Source of the DNA: Actinomycetota bacterium
GTDB taxonomy: Bacteria; Actinomycetota; Acidimicrobiia; Acidimicrobiales; Ilumatobacteraceae
NCBI GenBank assembly: GCA_963169665.1
Contig: CAUJET010000052.1
Location: forward strand, 1-54,481
Length of the DNA stretch: 54,481 nt
Direction: 5' to 3'
The position numbers and the translations under genes were made by a program. This document shows, piece by piece, positions 16,374 through 24,452 of this stretch. The notes beneath the pieces were generated by a model that was given only the letters and a program-made list of their open reading frames with translations, had not been told where the DNA came from and made no database searches. Each line of letters starts with the position of its first letter. The stretch's first letter is position 1.

Positions 16374-16969
16374 GGGCGGTCCCAGACGTCGAGTCGGTAA
16401 CCGTCGTGGCTCTCGTCGAGATGGACGGCGTGGTGGGCCAGGACCCACGTCGGCAGTGCATCCGCGAGGAGGTCGTGCACCCGATGCCCGCGCAGTCGGT
16501 GATCGGCGGACATGCCGATCCAGTGGGCGGCGATCAGGCGGCCACCGGGCGTGAGCCGTTCGGTGAGCACCTCGATGGCCCGCTCCAGCTCGGGCTCCGT
16601 CAAGTAGTACCCCACCTCGCTGAGCACGATCAGTTCGTAGTTGTGTGCCGGTGGGTCGGAGAGATGACCCACCTCGACCGTCACGCCGGGCAGGTGGGCA
16701 CAGCGCCGGCGGGCACGCTGGACGGCGACCTCCGACAGATCGCTCGCGTCGACGACCTCGCATCGACCGCCGAGCATCTCGGTGAGCACACCGATCGAAC
16801 ATCCGGGTTCGAACACCCGGCGATGACGGTCGGGGTCGACGTGGACCATCACGTCGCGGTACCGGCCGAGTTCGTACGGGTCGATCGCGAAGTCCCACGG
16901 ATCCTCGGCCGTGCGGTACTTCGCATCGAAGAACGCCCGGCTCGACGGATCGACGGACGACGACGTCAC
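16370..16969 (-). CDS. Class I SAM-dependent methyltransferase, NodS-like
   Basis: 199 aa. FFDAKYRTAEDPWDFAIDPY is typical of NodS-like methyltransferases, followed by the SAM motif VFEPGCSIGVLTEML, DASDLSEVAVQRAR (motif II) and YELIVLSEVGYYL. NodS N-methylates the glucosamine of Nod-factor precursors after deacetylation; a PIG-L deacetylase is the preceding gene, so N-methylation of a freshly deacetylated amino sugar is a reasonable inference. GTG 16969 overlaps the deacetylase stop by 4 bp. Confidence 0.85.
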   Translation of the reverse strand: MTSSSVDPSSRAFFDAKYRTAEDPWDFAIDPYELGRYRDVMVHVDPDRHRRVFEPGCSIGVLTEMLGGRCEVVDASDLSEVAVQRARRRCAHLPGVTVEVGHLSDPPAHNYELIVLSEVGYYLTEPELERAIEVLTERLTPGGRLIAAHWIGMSADHRLRGHRVHDLLADALPTWVLAHHAVHLDESHDGYRLDVWDRP

Positions 16970-17649
16970 TGGCCCGGCTCCACGTAAGTCTCGAACGGTT
17001 GCGAGAGATGCGAGATTCGGTCGACGTTCAGGATCGGTGCGCCCCGGCCCGTGGGATGACGGAACTGACTCCGATGCTGAGCGACCGCGCGCTGACGGGC
17101 AGCCCGTTGGCGTTCGGTCCCCTCGAGTCGCAGCAGGCGAGGGCCACTGCTGACCAGGCGCTCGGGATGATGATGCGCCCAGAACAGCGACGACCAGCGC
17201 ACCGCGCATGAGGTGCTGGGCAGCCGTCGGACCGCCTCCCCGCATGCCTCGTGATCCGGGTGCCAGTCGTGGACCGACGGCGCGACCAGGAGGGAGCCGG
17301 ACGAGCAGTGGGCGACGATCGCGTCCGCCAGCGTGGCGAGGTGGTCGCCGACGCGACCGTCCGGCAGGCCGACGCGGTGCACGGCGTCCGCGCCGATGCC
17401 GAGCTCGGCGAGGGCCGCCACTTGCTCACGACGTCTGAGGCGGGCCAGCTCGTCCGGGTCGTGCCCCGGGTACGCCGCCTCGCCGTCGGTGACGGCGATG
17501 ACGCGGACGGCGAGGCCGCGCTCGACCGCGGCCGCGAGGAGCAGGCCACACGCGAGCACCTCGTCGTCGGGATGCGGGGCGACCACGACGATCCGATCGA
17601 CGTCGTCACCGATGGAGGCGTCCGCTGCGAGCAGCTCGAGGATGGTCAT
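16966..17649 (-). CDS. PIG-L/LmbE-family deacetylase
   Basis: 227 aa. VVVAPHPDDEVLACG holds the zinc-binding PHPDDE motif (about 25-30), and SVHDWHPDHEACG supplies the second His/Asp cluster. The family removes acetyl groups from N-acetylglucosaminyl conjugates (MshB, PIG-L, teicoplanin deacetylases). Start ATG 17649 overlaps the glycosyltransferase stop by 4 bp. It is not MshB or Mca on context: no other mycothiol genes are nearby, and a NodS-like methyltransferase follows. Confidence 0.88.
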   Translation of the reverse strand: MTILELLAADASIGDDVDRIVVVAPHPDDEVLACGLLLAAAVERGLAVRVIAVTDGEAAYPGHDPDELARLRRREQVAALAELGIGADAVHRVGLPDGRVGDHLATLADAIVAHCSSGSLLVAPSVHDWHPDHEACGEAVRRLPSTSCAVRWSSLFWAHHHPERLVSSGPRLLRLEGTERQRAARQRAVAQHRSQFRHPTGRGAPILNVDRISHLSQPFETYVEPGQ

Positions 17650-18491
17650 GCGACCAGCTCCTCGGCCGTGGCAGCGCCGTGACCGGCATGGCGTTCACCA
17701 GCCTCGTGGGTGCGGTGCTGGCGTCGACGGACCAGGGCGGCGAGGTCGGAGGCGAACCCGCCGTCCACGCGACTGCTCGTGCGCCCGCTGGTGATCACAC
17801 GGAGGTCGGTGCTGTGCACCGTCGACGCCCCGATCGCGAGGATCCGCGACCAGAGGCCGTGGTCCTCACCGACCACCGTCGACGCGCACCATCCGCCGGC
17901 CGCCCGGTAGACGTCCGCACGCACACCGAAGTTGGCACCGTGCACGTGCGAGTGCCGATCGGCGCCGATCCGGTACGAGGCACGGAACAGATCGAGCAGC
18001 GACGACGTCGCCGTGGCGGGATCGAGCTCGACGACGCCCGCCACCGCATGGTGGCGCTCGGCGAGCACCAGTTGATCGTGCAGCCAGGTGGGAGGGACCG
18101 TGGTGTCGGCGTCGGTGTTCGCGATCCACACCCGCTCGGCACGCTCGACGTCGCGCAGTGCGGCCTCGACCGCTGCTCGGCGTGCTGCACCCGCGCCACC
18201 CCATCGGCCTTCGACGACGGCGACCTCGGACGGTCGGCACGACCGGAGCCGGGACGCGTACCCGCGGACGACATCGGCGGTCGCGTCCCTGCAGGAGTCG
18301 GCAGCGACCACGATGCGAGTGGGGATCCCGGCGACCGCGACGGCTGCGTCGAGCGACTCGAGGCATTCGACGATCGTGGCCCGCTCGTCGCGGGCCGGCA
18401 CGGCGACCACGATCCGGTCGATCACGCCCTCGGGCCCGGCGCTCTCGGTCGGCGTCGAGGTCGGTCGGTCACGGGCTGCGGTGTCCGACAT
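17646..18491 (-). CDS. Family 2 glycosyltransferase
   Basis: 281 aa from ATG 18491. The GT-A core shows DRIVVAVPARDERATIVECL, TRIVVAADSCRDATADVV and the nucleotide/metal motif WIANTDADTTVPPTWL; STVVGEDHGLWSRIL holds the probable catalytic ED. No membrane helices, so a soluble enzyme that probably transfers a sugar (GlcNAc would suit the next gene) to an unknown acceptor. First gene of the five-gene operon; a SigF-like promoter lies 70 nt upstream (18561-18586). Confidence 0.85.
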   Translation of the reverse strand: MSDTAARDRPTSTPTESAGPEGVIDRIVVAVPARDERATIVECLESLDAAVAVAGIPTRIVVAADSCRDATADVVRGYASRLRSCRPSEVAVVEGRWGGAGAARRAAVEAALRDVERAERVWIANTDADTTVPPTWLHDQLVLAERHHAVAGVVELDPATATSSLLDLFRASYRIGADRHSHVHGANFGVRADVYRAAGGWCASTVVGEDHGLWSRILAIGASTVHSTDLRVITSGRTSSRVDGGFASDLAALVRRRQHRTHEAGERHAGHGAATAEELVA

Positions 18492-18560
18492 CGCACGGTT
18501 GGTCTCACGCACCCTGGCTCCTCCATCGAGCCGTCGCGGCGGGCGTTGGCTGGCGTCGCA

Positions 18561-18586
18561 GTACCACCCGGACGAGCCGTGCAAAC
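18561..18586 (-). promoter_or_regulatory. Candidate SigF-like promoter of the GT2-PIG-L-MT operon
   Basis: GTTT-N16-TGGTAC on the minus strand; the same two boxes and spacing occur before the regulator gene at 27836. Expected transcription start near 18554, about 60 nt before ATG 18491. Confidence 0.4.
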
Positions 18587-18632
18587 CAGGATCGAGGTCT
18601 CGTGCCGACGAGGTCGGCGCGCTCGGCGCGGG

Positions 18633-19103
18633 TCAGCCGAGGAGCGACCAGCTGGCGGCGTCCGCGCCGGTGCGGCGGCGCGGCAGCAGCACCCGCGCAC
18701 GCCAGGCATGGATCGGGACCGAGTCGCCCGCAGTGGTCCGCGCGGTCACCGTCCAGCCGATGCGATCGGTCCATCGGACGCCGAGGATTGCGGCGATCGC
18801 GTGGCGGCGCGGCCAGAGGAGGTGCAGGCGGATCGCCGTGCCGTCACCGAGCACGAGGCTCATCCGATCGCCGCAGAAGCCGCTCGTGCTGTGCTGCACG
18901 GCCACCCCAGGGCTTCCCGCCGCCTGCGCGCCGAGATGCTCCATTCGCCGCTGATGGATGACGCCCTCGTGCTCGCGCACCCAGCGAGCCATCGCGGCGT
19001 CGAGTGCGCTGCGCTCGAGGACGTGTGTGCCGGTGCGCGCCATGTGGGCGATGGTGTCGGAGCGTGCCCGGGCCGCCATCAGGTCGAGCGCCCGCTCCCC
19101 CAT
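18633..19103 (-). CDS. Hypothetical protein, divergent from the HNH nuclease gene
   Basis: 156 aa, not recognised. Basic, Ala/Arg-rich, with an N-terminal helical half (TGTHVLERSALDAAMARWV) and a C-terminal beta-rich half (SLVLGDGTAIRLHLLWPRRH, then DRIGWTVTARTTAGDSV). No membrane segment or cysteine cluster. Start is uncertain: ATG 19103 lacks a clear ribosome-binding site and ATG 19079 is an alternative. It shares the upstream region, with the LexA-like box, with the nuclease gene and could be SOS-controlled. Confidence 0.6.
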   Translation of the reverse strand: MGERALDLMAARARSDTIAHMARTGTHVLERSALDAAMARWVREHEGVIHQRRMEHLGAQAAGSPGVAVQHSTSGFCGDRMSLVLGDGTAIRLHLLWPRRHAIAAILGVRWTDRIGWTVTARTTAGDSVPIHAWRARVLLPRRRTGADAASWSLLG

Positions 19104-19132
19104 TTTCGGGGACGTGGGATTTCTTCGGTGAT

Positions 19133-19146
19133 CGAACACATGTTCG
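19133..19146. promoter_or_regulatory. LexA/SOS box
   Basis: CGAAC-ACAT-GTTCG is a perfect palindrome. With the flanking T it matches the actinobacterial SOS consensus TCGAAC-N4-GTTCGA at all but the last base. It lies between divergent genes, 132 nt before the HNH gene and 30 nt before the 19103 gene. Confidence 0.8.
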
Positions 19147-19277
19147 TTCGAAGGTGGTAGTGTTCGGGGTGTTCCGAGTTCCCCCGGGACGATCATCGGA
19201 CCCGTTCGTCGGGTTCCTCCAACCGAGTGTGTGATCGAGCGCTTCTTCGTCGTCTGGCGTGGGAGAGGGGGTGAGCT

Positions 19278-20555
19278 GTGGATGCCGTCGCTGTCGTGAC
19301 CCGACTGGTCGCGGTCGATGCCGGGTCGTCGTCGAGGGACGAGATCGTCGCCGTGCTGCGTGACGTGACGTCGTGTCGGAACTGGCTCACCGCGGTCGAG
19401 GTCGCGTGCCAGTCCCGGTTGGAGGAACTGGCCGAGGGTGATCCGGCGGTGAACCCTGATGCGGACAACGCCGCGGCGACGAACCGTTCCCAGCGTGCGG
19501 GGCAGGCCGCGTCGCGGCGGGCGCGTGCGGCAAGGTCGGCACCCGAGTTCGAGCAGCGGATGGCTGCGGGCGACCTCTCGGGTGAGCATCTCGACGCCTT
19601 CATCGCCGCACTGGCAGGGATGCTCGCTGCGGCACGTCCGCGGTTGGCGGCCGTGCACGCTCGTCTCGCCGAGTTGGCGTGTCGGATGACGGTGGAGGAG
19701 TTCCGCGAACAGTTGCGTCGTGAGGTGGCCTCGATCGAGGCCGACGACGGTCGCTCACGCCTCCAGCGACAGACGACCGCGACCCGGTTGCGGCAGTGGA
19801 CCGATCACCGCACCGGCATGGTCCACCTCGCCGGCCAGTACGACCCCGAGTCGGGCCTCGTGTTGGCCTCCGCGTTGCAGCAACGGCTCGAGGCGTCCTT
19901 CCACGCCCCACACCCACCCGACGCGCCGGACGATCCGATGGAGAAACAGGACTTCCTCCGGGCTCACGCCCTGCTGTCGCTCATCCGCGGCGAGGGCCGC
20001 GGGAGTGGGGCACCGGAGTTCATCGTCGTGATCGACGAAGAGACCCTGCTCCATGGTCGCCACGCCACCAGCCGGGTCGACTGCGGCCGCGGGATCCACC
20101 TCCCCGTCGCCACGATCCGCGACATGGCCGGACGGGCCCGGTTCGTTCCCGTCGTCATCGATCGTCACGGCGTCGTGATCAGACAGGGCCGGCCCGTGCC
20201 GAGCCTCGAACAGCTGCGCGACTCGCTCACCACACCCGTCGCGCTCCAGGCCGGTCGATCACGCCGGTTCGCGACCCGCCACCAACGACGCGCCCTGCGG
20301 GCCATGTACCGGCGATGCGTGATCCCCGGCTGCCACACCCACGTCTCCAAGACCGAACCCCACCACCTCATCGACTGGGACCACGGCGGTCACACCGACA
20401 TCGAACTGCTCCTGCCCGTGTGCAAACACCACCACGACGTCCTCCACGCGCGGTCGTGGTGCCTCACCCTCGACCAGCACCGACGCCTCACCATCACCAT
20501 CCGCGACGGCGCCATCGTCATGACCACCGGACCACCCGCCGATCAGTGGGCCTGA
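19278..20555 (+). CDS. HNH endonuclease, DUF222 (13E12-type) family
   Basis: 425 aa. The N-terminal DUF222 region (about 1-330, including TVEEFREQLRREVASIEADD and ATRLRQWTDHRTGMVHLAGQ) is followed by an HNH domain near 340-395: CVIPGCHTHVSKTEPHHLID, WDHGGHTDIELLLPVCKHHH. The two CxxC/CxxH pairs and the HH...H of the HNH core are intact. Actinobacteria carry many copies of this 13E12-like family, some of them in LexA regulons; the exact function is unknown, probably DNA cleavage in repair or mobility. GTG 19278 is the start used. Confidence 0.9.
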   Translation: MDAVAVVTRLVAVDAGSSSRDEIVAVLRDVTSCRNWLTAVEVACQSRLEELAEGDPAVNPDADNAAATNRSQRAGQAASRRARAARSAPEFEQRMAAGDLSGEHLDAFIAALAGMLAAARPRLAAVHARLAELACRMTVEEFREQLRREVASIEADDGRSRLQRQTTATRLRQWTDHRTGMVHLAGQYDPESGLVLASALQQRLEASFHAPHPPDAPDDPMEKQDFLRAHALLSLIRGEGRGSGAPEFIVVIDEETLLHGRHATSRVDCGRGIHLPVATIRDMAGRARFVPVVIDRHGVVIRQGRPVPSLEQLRDSLTTPVALQAGRSRRFATRHQRRALRAMYRRCVIPGCHTHVSKTEPHHLIDWDHGGHTDIELLLPVCKHHHDVLHARSWCLTLDQHRRLTITIRDGAIVMTTGPPADQWA

Positions 20556-20656
20556 GGGCCAACCCCAGGTCGGTCCACGATCCAGACCACGACGGCGGAC
20601 CACACGACGCGCCAGCGTCGCCGCGACCGATCCGCACCTTGACAACCGAAGATCCC

Positions 20657-20814
20657 GGCCGCCGCCGCTCGCTCGTCAGGGGACGATCACCAGCTTGCCG
20701 CGCGCCCGACCCGCTTCGAGCTCGCGCATCGCGACGGCCGCCGCCGCTCGCTCGTCAGGGGACGATCACCAGCTTGCCGCGGGCCCGACCCGCTTCGAGC
20801 TCGCGCATCGCGAC
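20657..20814. repeat. 79-bp tandem duplication at the 3' end of the oxidoreductase gene
   Basis: 20657-20735 and 20736-20814 are identical except for one base (GCGCGCCC versus GCGGGCCC); a partial third copy follows. Copy 2 contains the native C-terminus and stop of the gene at 20755; copy 1 repeats it downstream of the stop. The protein is unaffected; the duplication looks recent. Confidence 0.95.
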
Positions 20815-21795
20815 GGCCGCCTCCGCCAAGGGGTAGGCGTGCCCGACGGCGGGGACGACGAGACCCGATTCGAGGAGGACCGTCAGACGCTCGAGCGCAG
20901 CGTGATGCTCCGTCGCGACGAACATCGCCAGCCGCTGGCTCACGAACGGGGAGAGCGTGACGGCGCGGAGCTGGCGGCCGATGCCGAGCAGGTTGCCACC
21001 TCCCTCGCCACCGGCGATCACGAGCGTGCCGGTGCGCGTGAGCAAGCGTCGCAGGCGAGCGACCGGGGTGCTGCCCCCGATGTCGAGGATCAGGTCGAAG
21101 CGATCCGGGCGCTCGACGACCTGCTCCCGCCGGTAGTCGATGACGTGGTCGGCTCCGAGCGACCGCACGAGGTCGACCTTGGCGGTGCTGCACACGGCGG
21201 TGACGACGGCGCCGTGTGCCTTGGCGATCTGCACTGCGAACGTCCCGACGCCGCCGGACGCTCCGATGACGAGCACGTGCTGACCCGTCTCGAGTCGGCC
21301 GACGTCGAGCAGGCCCTGCTGTGCGGTGAGACCCGAGATCGGCACGGCCGCAGCCTGCTCGAACGTGAGGACCATCGGCTTGTGAGCCACCTTGTCCTCG
21401 CTCGCCACGGCGTACTCGGCGAAGGTGCCCGAGCCGACGCCGTACACCTCGTCGCCCGGCGCGAACCGTGAGCCGCCCGGCCCCACGGCGACGACGATGC
21501 CCGACAGGTCGCGACCGGGCACCGGCTGCCTCGGCCGACGCAGTCCGAAGGCCAACCGGGCGGCGTAGGGCATGCCGGTCATGAGATGCCACGTCCCGCG
21601 GTCGAGACCGGCGGCGCGAACCTCGACGAGCACGTCGCCGGCACCGGGCGCGGGCCGGTCGAGACGGTCCAACCCCAGCGTCTCGGCCGATCCGTACCGG
21701 CGCTGCACGATCGCCCGCATCGAGCCAGCCGGGACACTCGTCTCACAGGGTTCGTGGTCGGGACCGACACGAGGGGCGGCCGGATGTGCGTTCAT
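20755..21795 (-). CDS. NAD(P)-dependent alcohol dehydrogenase / quinone-oxidoreductase-like MDR protein
   Basis: 346 aa. GroES-like N-terminal half (GAGDVLVEVRAAGLDRGTWH, GRDLSGIVVAVGPGGSRFAPGDEVYG) and Rossmann half with HVLVIGASGGVGTFAVQIAK. It lacks the Cys and His ligands of catalytic zinc, so it belongs to the zinc-independent quinone-oxidoreductase branch. Reductive detoxification of enones or quinones is the usual role. ATG 21795 has GGAAGGA upstream. Divergent from a TetR gene across two palindromes, so probably repressed by it. Confidence 0.9.
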   Translation of the reverse strand: MNAHPAAPRVGPDHEPCETSVPAGSMRAIVQRRYGSAETLGLDRLDRPAPGAGDVLVEVRAAGLDRGTWHLMTGMPYAARLAFGLRRPRQPVPGRDLSGIVVAVGPGGSRFAPGDEVYGVGSGTFAEYAVASEDKVAHKPMVLTFEQAAAVPISGLTAQQGLLDVGRLETGQHVLVIGASGGVGTFAVQIAKAHGAVVTAVCSTAKVDLVRSLGADHVIDYRREQVVERPDRFDLILDIGGSTPVARLRRLLTRTGTLVIAGGEGGGNLLGIGRQLRAVTLSPFVSQRLAMFVATEHHAALERLTVLLESGLVVPAVGHAYPLAEAAVAMRELEAGRARGKLVIVP

Positions 21796-21845
21796 GGGGA
21801 GTTCCTTCCGTCGGGGGCGTCCGATCGAGGGCGTCGAACGGTTCC

Positions 21846-21890
21846 CTTACGTTGTAAGTTCAGATGTCGAACCTACCCGTACGTTGTAAG
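21846..21890. promoter_or_regulatory. Two TetR operator half-palindromes between the MDR gene and tetR
   Basis: CTTAC-GTT-GTAAG (21846-21858) is a perfect inverted repeat; CGTAC-GTT-GTAAG (21878-21890) is the same site with changed bases, 32 bp downstream (three helical turns). Placed 50-90 bp from both divergent starts. Confidence 0.7.
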
Positions 21891-21937
21891 GTTGTCAACC
21901 AGAGGGCGGCGCCGCCCCCTCGAGAGAGGACACCGTC

Positions 21938-22609
21938 ATGGCCCGATCGGGCCCGTCAACCCCGCCACGTCGTGCCCCGCTCAGCAGGGAGCGAGCCCTG
22001 GCCACGGCCGTCGAGATCGCCGACACGGACGGCATCGACGGGCTCACCATGCGCAAGCTCGCGCAGGCGCTCGGCGTCGAGGCGATGTCGCTGTACCACC
22101 ACGTCTCGAGCAAGAGCGACATCCTCGACGGCATGGTCGACCTCGTCTTCGCCGAGATCGAGCTCCCGCTCGACGCGACCGACTGGGCGACAGCCATGCG
22201 GGCTCGCGCCGTCTCGCTGCGCTCGGTGCTGCTCCGACACCCGTGGGCGCTGGGCATCATGGAGTCCAGGAGCACACCCGGGCCGGCGACGCTGCGCCAC
22301 CACGACGCCGTGATCGGCTGTTGCCGACGGGCGGGGTTCTCCGTCGAGATGTCGGCGCACGCCTTCTCGGCCCTCGACAGCTACATCTACGGCTTCGTGC
22401 TGCAGGAGGTCAACCTGCCCTTCGCCGACGGCGACGACCTGGCCGCCGTCCTCGACACGATGGTCCCGGAAGGTTTCGCCGAGGCGTATCCCGCCTTCGC
22501 CGAGCTCACCGCCGAGTACGTCCTGCGGCCCGGCTACAGCTATGGCGCCGAGTTCGACTTCGGCCTCGGGCTGATCCTCGACGGGCTCGAACGCGCGGCG
22601 CGGCGTTGA
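21938..22609 (+). CDS. TetR-family regulator with TetR_C-type domain
   Basis: 223 aa. HTH at about 15-62: LSRERALATAVEIADTDGID, MRKLAQALGVEAMSLYHHVS. The C-terminal part (ALDSYIYGFVLQEVNLPFAD, FEFGLGLILDGLE-like end) resembles the TetR_C class of drug-binding domains. AGAGAGGA precedes ATG 21938. Divergent from the MDR oxidoreductase, its likely target. Confidence 0.92.
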   Translation: MARSGPSTPPRRAPLSRERALATAVEIADTDGIDGLTMRKLAQALGVEAMSLYHHVSSKSDILDGMVDLVFAEIELPLDATDWATAMRARAVSLRSVLLRHPWALGIMESRSTPGPATLRHHDAVIGCCRRAGFSVEMSAHAFSALDSYIYGFVLQEVNLPFADGDDLAAVLDTMVPEGFAEAYPAFAELTAEYVLRPGYSYGAEFDFGLGLILDGLERAARR

Positions 22610-22615
22610 CCCGCG

Positions 22616-23041
22616 TCAGGTGCGGTCGTCGCCACGAGCGCGTGCGAACGTCGAGGCGTCGAACTCGCACCAGATCGTCTTGCCCCCCGGTGTGCGATGC
22701 ATCCCCCACCGGCTCGCGATGGTGTCGACCACGTGCAGACCGCGCCCGTGGAGTTGGGTGACCGACGGCGTGGCCGACAACGCCGGCAGCGACTCGTCGG
22801 CGTCGGACACCTCCAGGCGGAGGAGCTGTTGGGGGATCCACCACACCGCCAACCGGCCACCGGTGGCCCCAGCATGCATCAGCACGTTGTTGACGAGTTC
22901 CGAGCAGGCCAGCAGCGCTGCTCGGCCCAACGGCTCCGTGGCGGCCGGGCCGAGCAGTGCCGCCAGTGCGCGGCGTGCGGTCCTGGGCGCGTCAGCATCC
23001 ACGATCGGCACGTCGACATCGGGTGCGGAACGCACGCTCAC
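22616..23041 (-). CDS. HATPase_c ATP-binding protein, anti-sigma regulatory type (1 of 3)
   Basis: 141 aa. RsbW-like HATPase fold: N-box SELVNNVLMHAG, then VSDADESLP at the G1 position and LHGRGLHVVDTIASRWG at G2. Intact N-box and G2 suggest ATP binding; a kinase role on STAS partners is typical of the family. Stops seven bases after the converging TetR gene. First of three such genes within 1.8 kb, with no sigma or STAS gene between them. Confidence 0.85.
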   Translation of the reverse strand: MSVRSAPDVDVPIVDADAPRTARRALAALLGPAATEPLGRAALLACSELVNNVLMHAGATGGRLAVWWIPQQLLRLEVSDADESLPALSATPSVTQLHGRGLHVVDTIASRWGMHRTPGGKTIWCEFDASTFARARGDDRT

Positions 23042-23199
23042 GAGCCGATCGCGCCGAGGTCGCGACGCTCACGACGGCGATGTCGATCCCGCCGCGGTGC
23101 AGTGACGGCGTTCGACCGCGCCGTGTCGTCGATGACCTCCACGCCGGAGTCGTACCCCGTCCCGTGTCCGGCGAGACCGACGAGTGCAGGGGGAGGGTC

Positions 23200-23610
23200 T
23201 CAGCCCCCGACCACGAGGCGCACGACGTATCCGTCGTCATCGACGCGGCCGTCGATGTTGTCGACCGACCGCCGACAGATCCACCATCCGCGTCCACCAT
23301 CGGCGTCGGAGGTCGGCAGCGAGTCGCCCGGGGGCCGGCCAGGTCCGGGTCCGGCGTCGCGGACCGTCACGATCACCCCTCCCGTCGACGGCAGATAGGC
23401 CCTGACGACGACCGGCGAACGACCGTGGACGATGGCGTTGGTGACCACTTCGCTGACGGCGAGTTCGAGGCCGGCCGCCTGCGCCTCTGTCAGCCGATCG
23501 GCCGGGAGCGCAGCGATCACGGCGTGTCGCGCCTGCGCCGGCGTGGGGTCGAGGAGGTCGATGAACGGACGATCGTGGTGCGACTCGCCATCGGCATCCT
23601 CGGATCGCAC
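23200..23610 (-). CDS. HATPase_c ATP-binding protein, anti-sigma regulatory type (2 of 3)
   Basis: 136 aa from GTG 23610. N-box VSEVVTNAIVHGRSP, G1 VRDAGPGPGRPPG and G2 DGGRGWWICRRSVDNIDGR are all present, making it the best preserved of the three. Soluble, single domain. Start chosen at the first GTG after a long non-conserved stretch; an upstream extension would run through the hairpin and 12-bp repeats. Probable anti-sigma factor/serine kinase; partners may be the STAS protein at 33247 or unlinked proteins. Confidence 0.85.
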   Translation of the reverse strand: MRSEDADGESHHDRPFIDLLDPTPAQARHAVIAALPADRLTEAQAAGLELAVSEVVTNAIVHGRSPVVVRAYLPSTGGVIVTVRDAGPGPGRPPGDSLPTSDADGGRGWWICRRSVDNIDGRVDDDGYVVRLVVGG

Positions 23611-23690
23611 GTCCGCAGCGTAGAAGGCAGGTGACGCGCGTGTCCGGACCAGTGGTCCCAGGTCGCGGCAGTGTCGTAGGAGCGACCATC

Positions 23691-23726
23691 GCAGGAACGG
23701 GCGCAGGAACGGGCGCAGGAACGGGG
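23691..23726. repeat. Three 12-bp tandem repeats
   Basis: GCAGGAACGGGC occurs twice and GCAGGAACGGGG once, end to end, in the gap between HATPase genes 2 and 3, abutting the hairpin at 23723. Confidence 0.9.
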
Positions 23727-23756
23727 ACGGTGCAGCGGGCGGGTTGCACCGTCCCC
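23723..23756. terminator. Long GC hairpin, probable transcription terminator
   Basis: GGGGACGGTGCA and TGCACCGTCCCC are perfect 12-bp inverted arms around a 10-base loop. It lies 115 bp past the stop of HATPase gene 3. No T tract follows, as is common for actinobacterial terminators. Confidence 0.6.
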
Positions 23757-23870
23757 GCGTCCCGTGCGACACCGCGGAGGTGCGGTCTCCCGATCGGTAC
23801 CCCTGTCGGCGGTGCGCAAACATCGATTCCGGTGGCTCGGCCGGGAGCGGCGACCGGGCGAGCAACGGGC

Positions 23871-24383
23871 TCAGCGCCGCCCGGACCGGCGCAGCTGTCG
23901 CCGGCACCGCACGGTCATCCGGCCGTCGCGTGCCTCCACATGGACGTCGTCCATGAGACGGCGCACGATTCCCAACCCCCGGCCCGAGCGCGCGTCGGGC
24001 GGGGCGATGGCCCAGGTGCGCCACGCACGCAACGCCGGCGCCGCATCGCTCACGCACGTGACCGCCACCTCGAGCCACGAGCCCGTCACGTCCACCTCGA
24101 CGGTCAGCTCCTCACCGGCGCCGTACTCGATGGCATTGGTCGCCAGTTCGCTGACGACGAGCTCGACGTCGGCCGCGACCTCGTCGGAGACGTCTGCGGC
24201 TCGGAGCGCATCCCTCACGAACGCACGGATGACCCGACCATTGGCCGGCGTGGCCCGGAACGACCGGACGACCACACCGCCGCGATGGTGGGGTCGCCCG
24301 TCGTCGGACCGCCGCATCAGGACGACCATGCCGTCTGCACCGACCTGGAGAAAATGCCGGCGGCATGCTGCGTCCGACGACAT
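23871..24383 (-). CDS. HATPase_c ATP-binding protein, anti-sigma regulatory type (3 of 3)
   Basis: 170 aa from ATG 24383. RSFRATPANGRVIRAFVRDA opens the domain; N-box SELATNAIEYGAG and G2 SGRGLGIVRRLMDDV are kept, but the G1 segment reads VTCVSDAAPALRA without the DxGxG glycines, so ATP use may be altered. The start is uncertain: GTG 24437 and ATG 24329 are alternatives. A strong SigF-like promoter (GTTT-N16-GGGTAT, 24453-24478) lies upstream, so this anti-sigma-type gene may itself be a target of the stress sigma factor. Confidence 0.8.
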   Translation of the reverse strand: MSSDAACRRHFLQVGADGMVVLMRRSDDGRPHHRGGVVVRSFRATPANGRVIRAFVRDALRAADVSDEVAADVELVVSELATNAIEYGAGEELTVEVDVTGSWLEVAVTCVSDAAPALRAWRTWAIAPPDARSGRGLGIVRRLMDDVHVEARDGRMTVRCRRQLRRSGRR

Positions 24384-24452
24384 GTCGACAGGGCCACGAT
24401 CGTGCGACCTCGCAGTATCCGGGCGCGCCGACTCCACCTCATCGCTGGTGGC

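Noticed and set aside
16966..17649. PIG-L protein as MshB of mycothiol synthesis
   Set aside because: No mycothiol genes nearby; tight coupling to a NodS-like methyltransferase points to another amino-sugar substrate.
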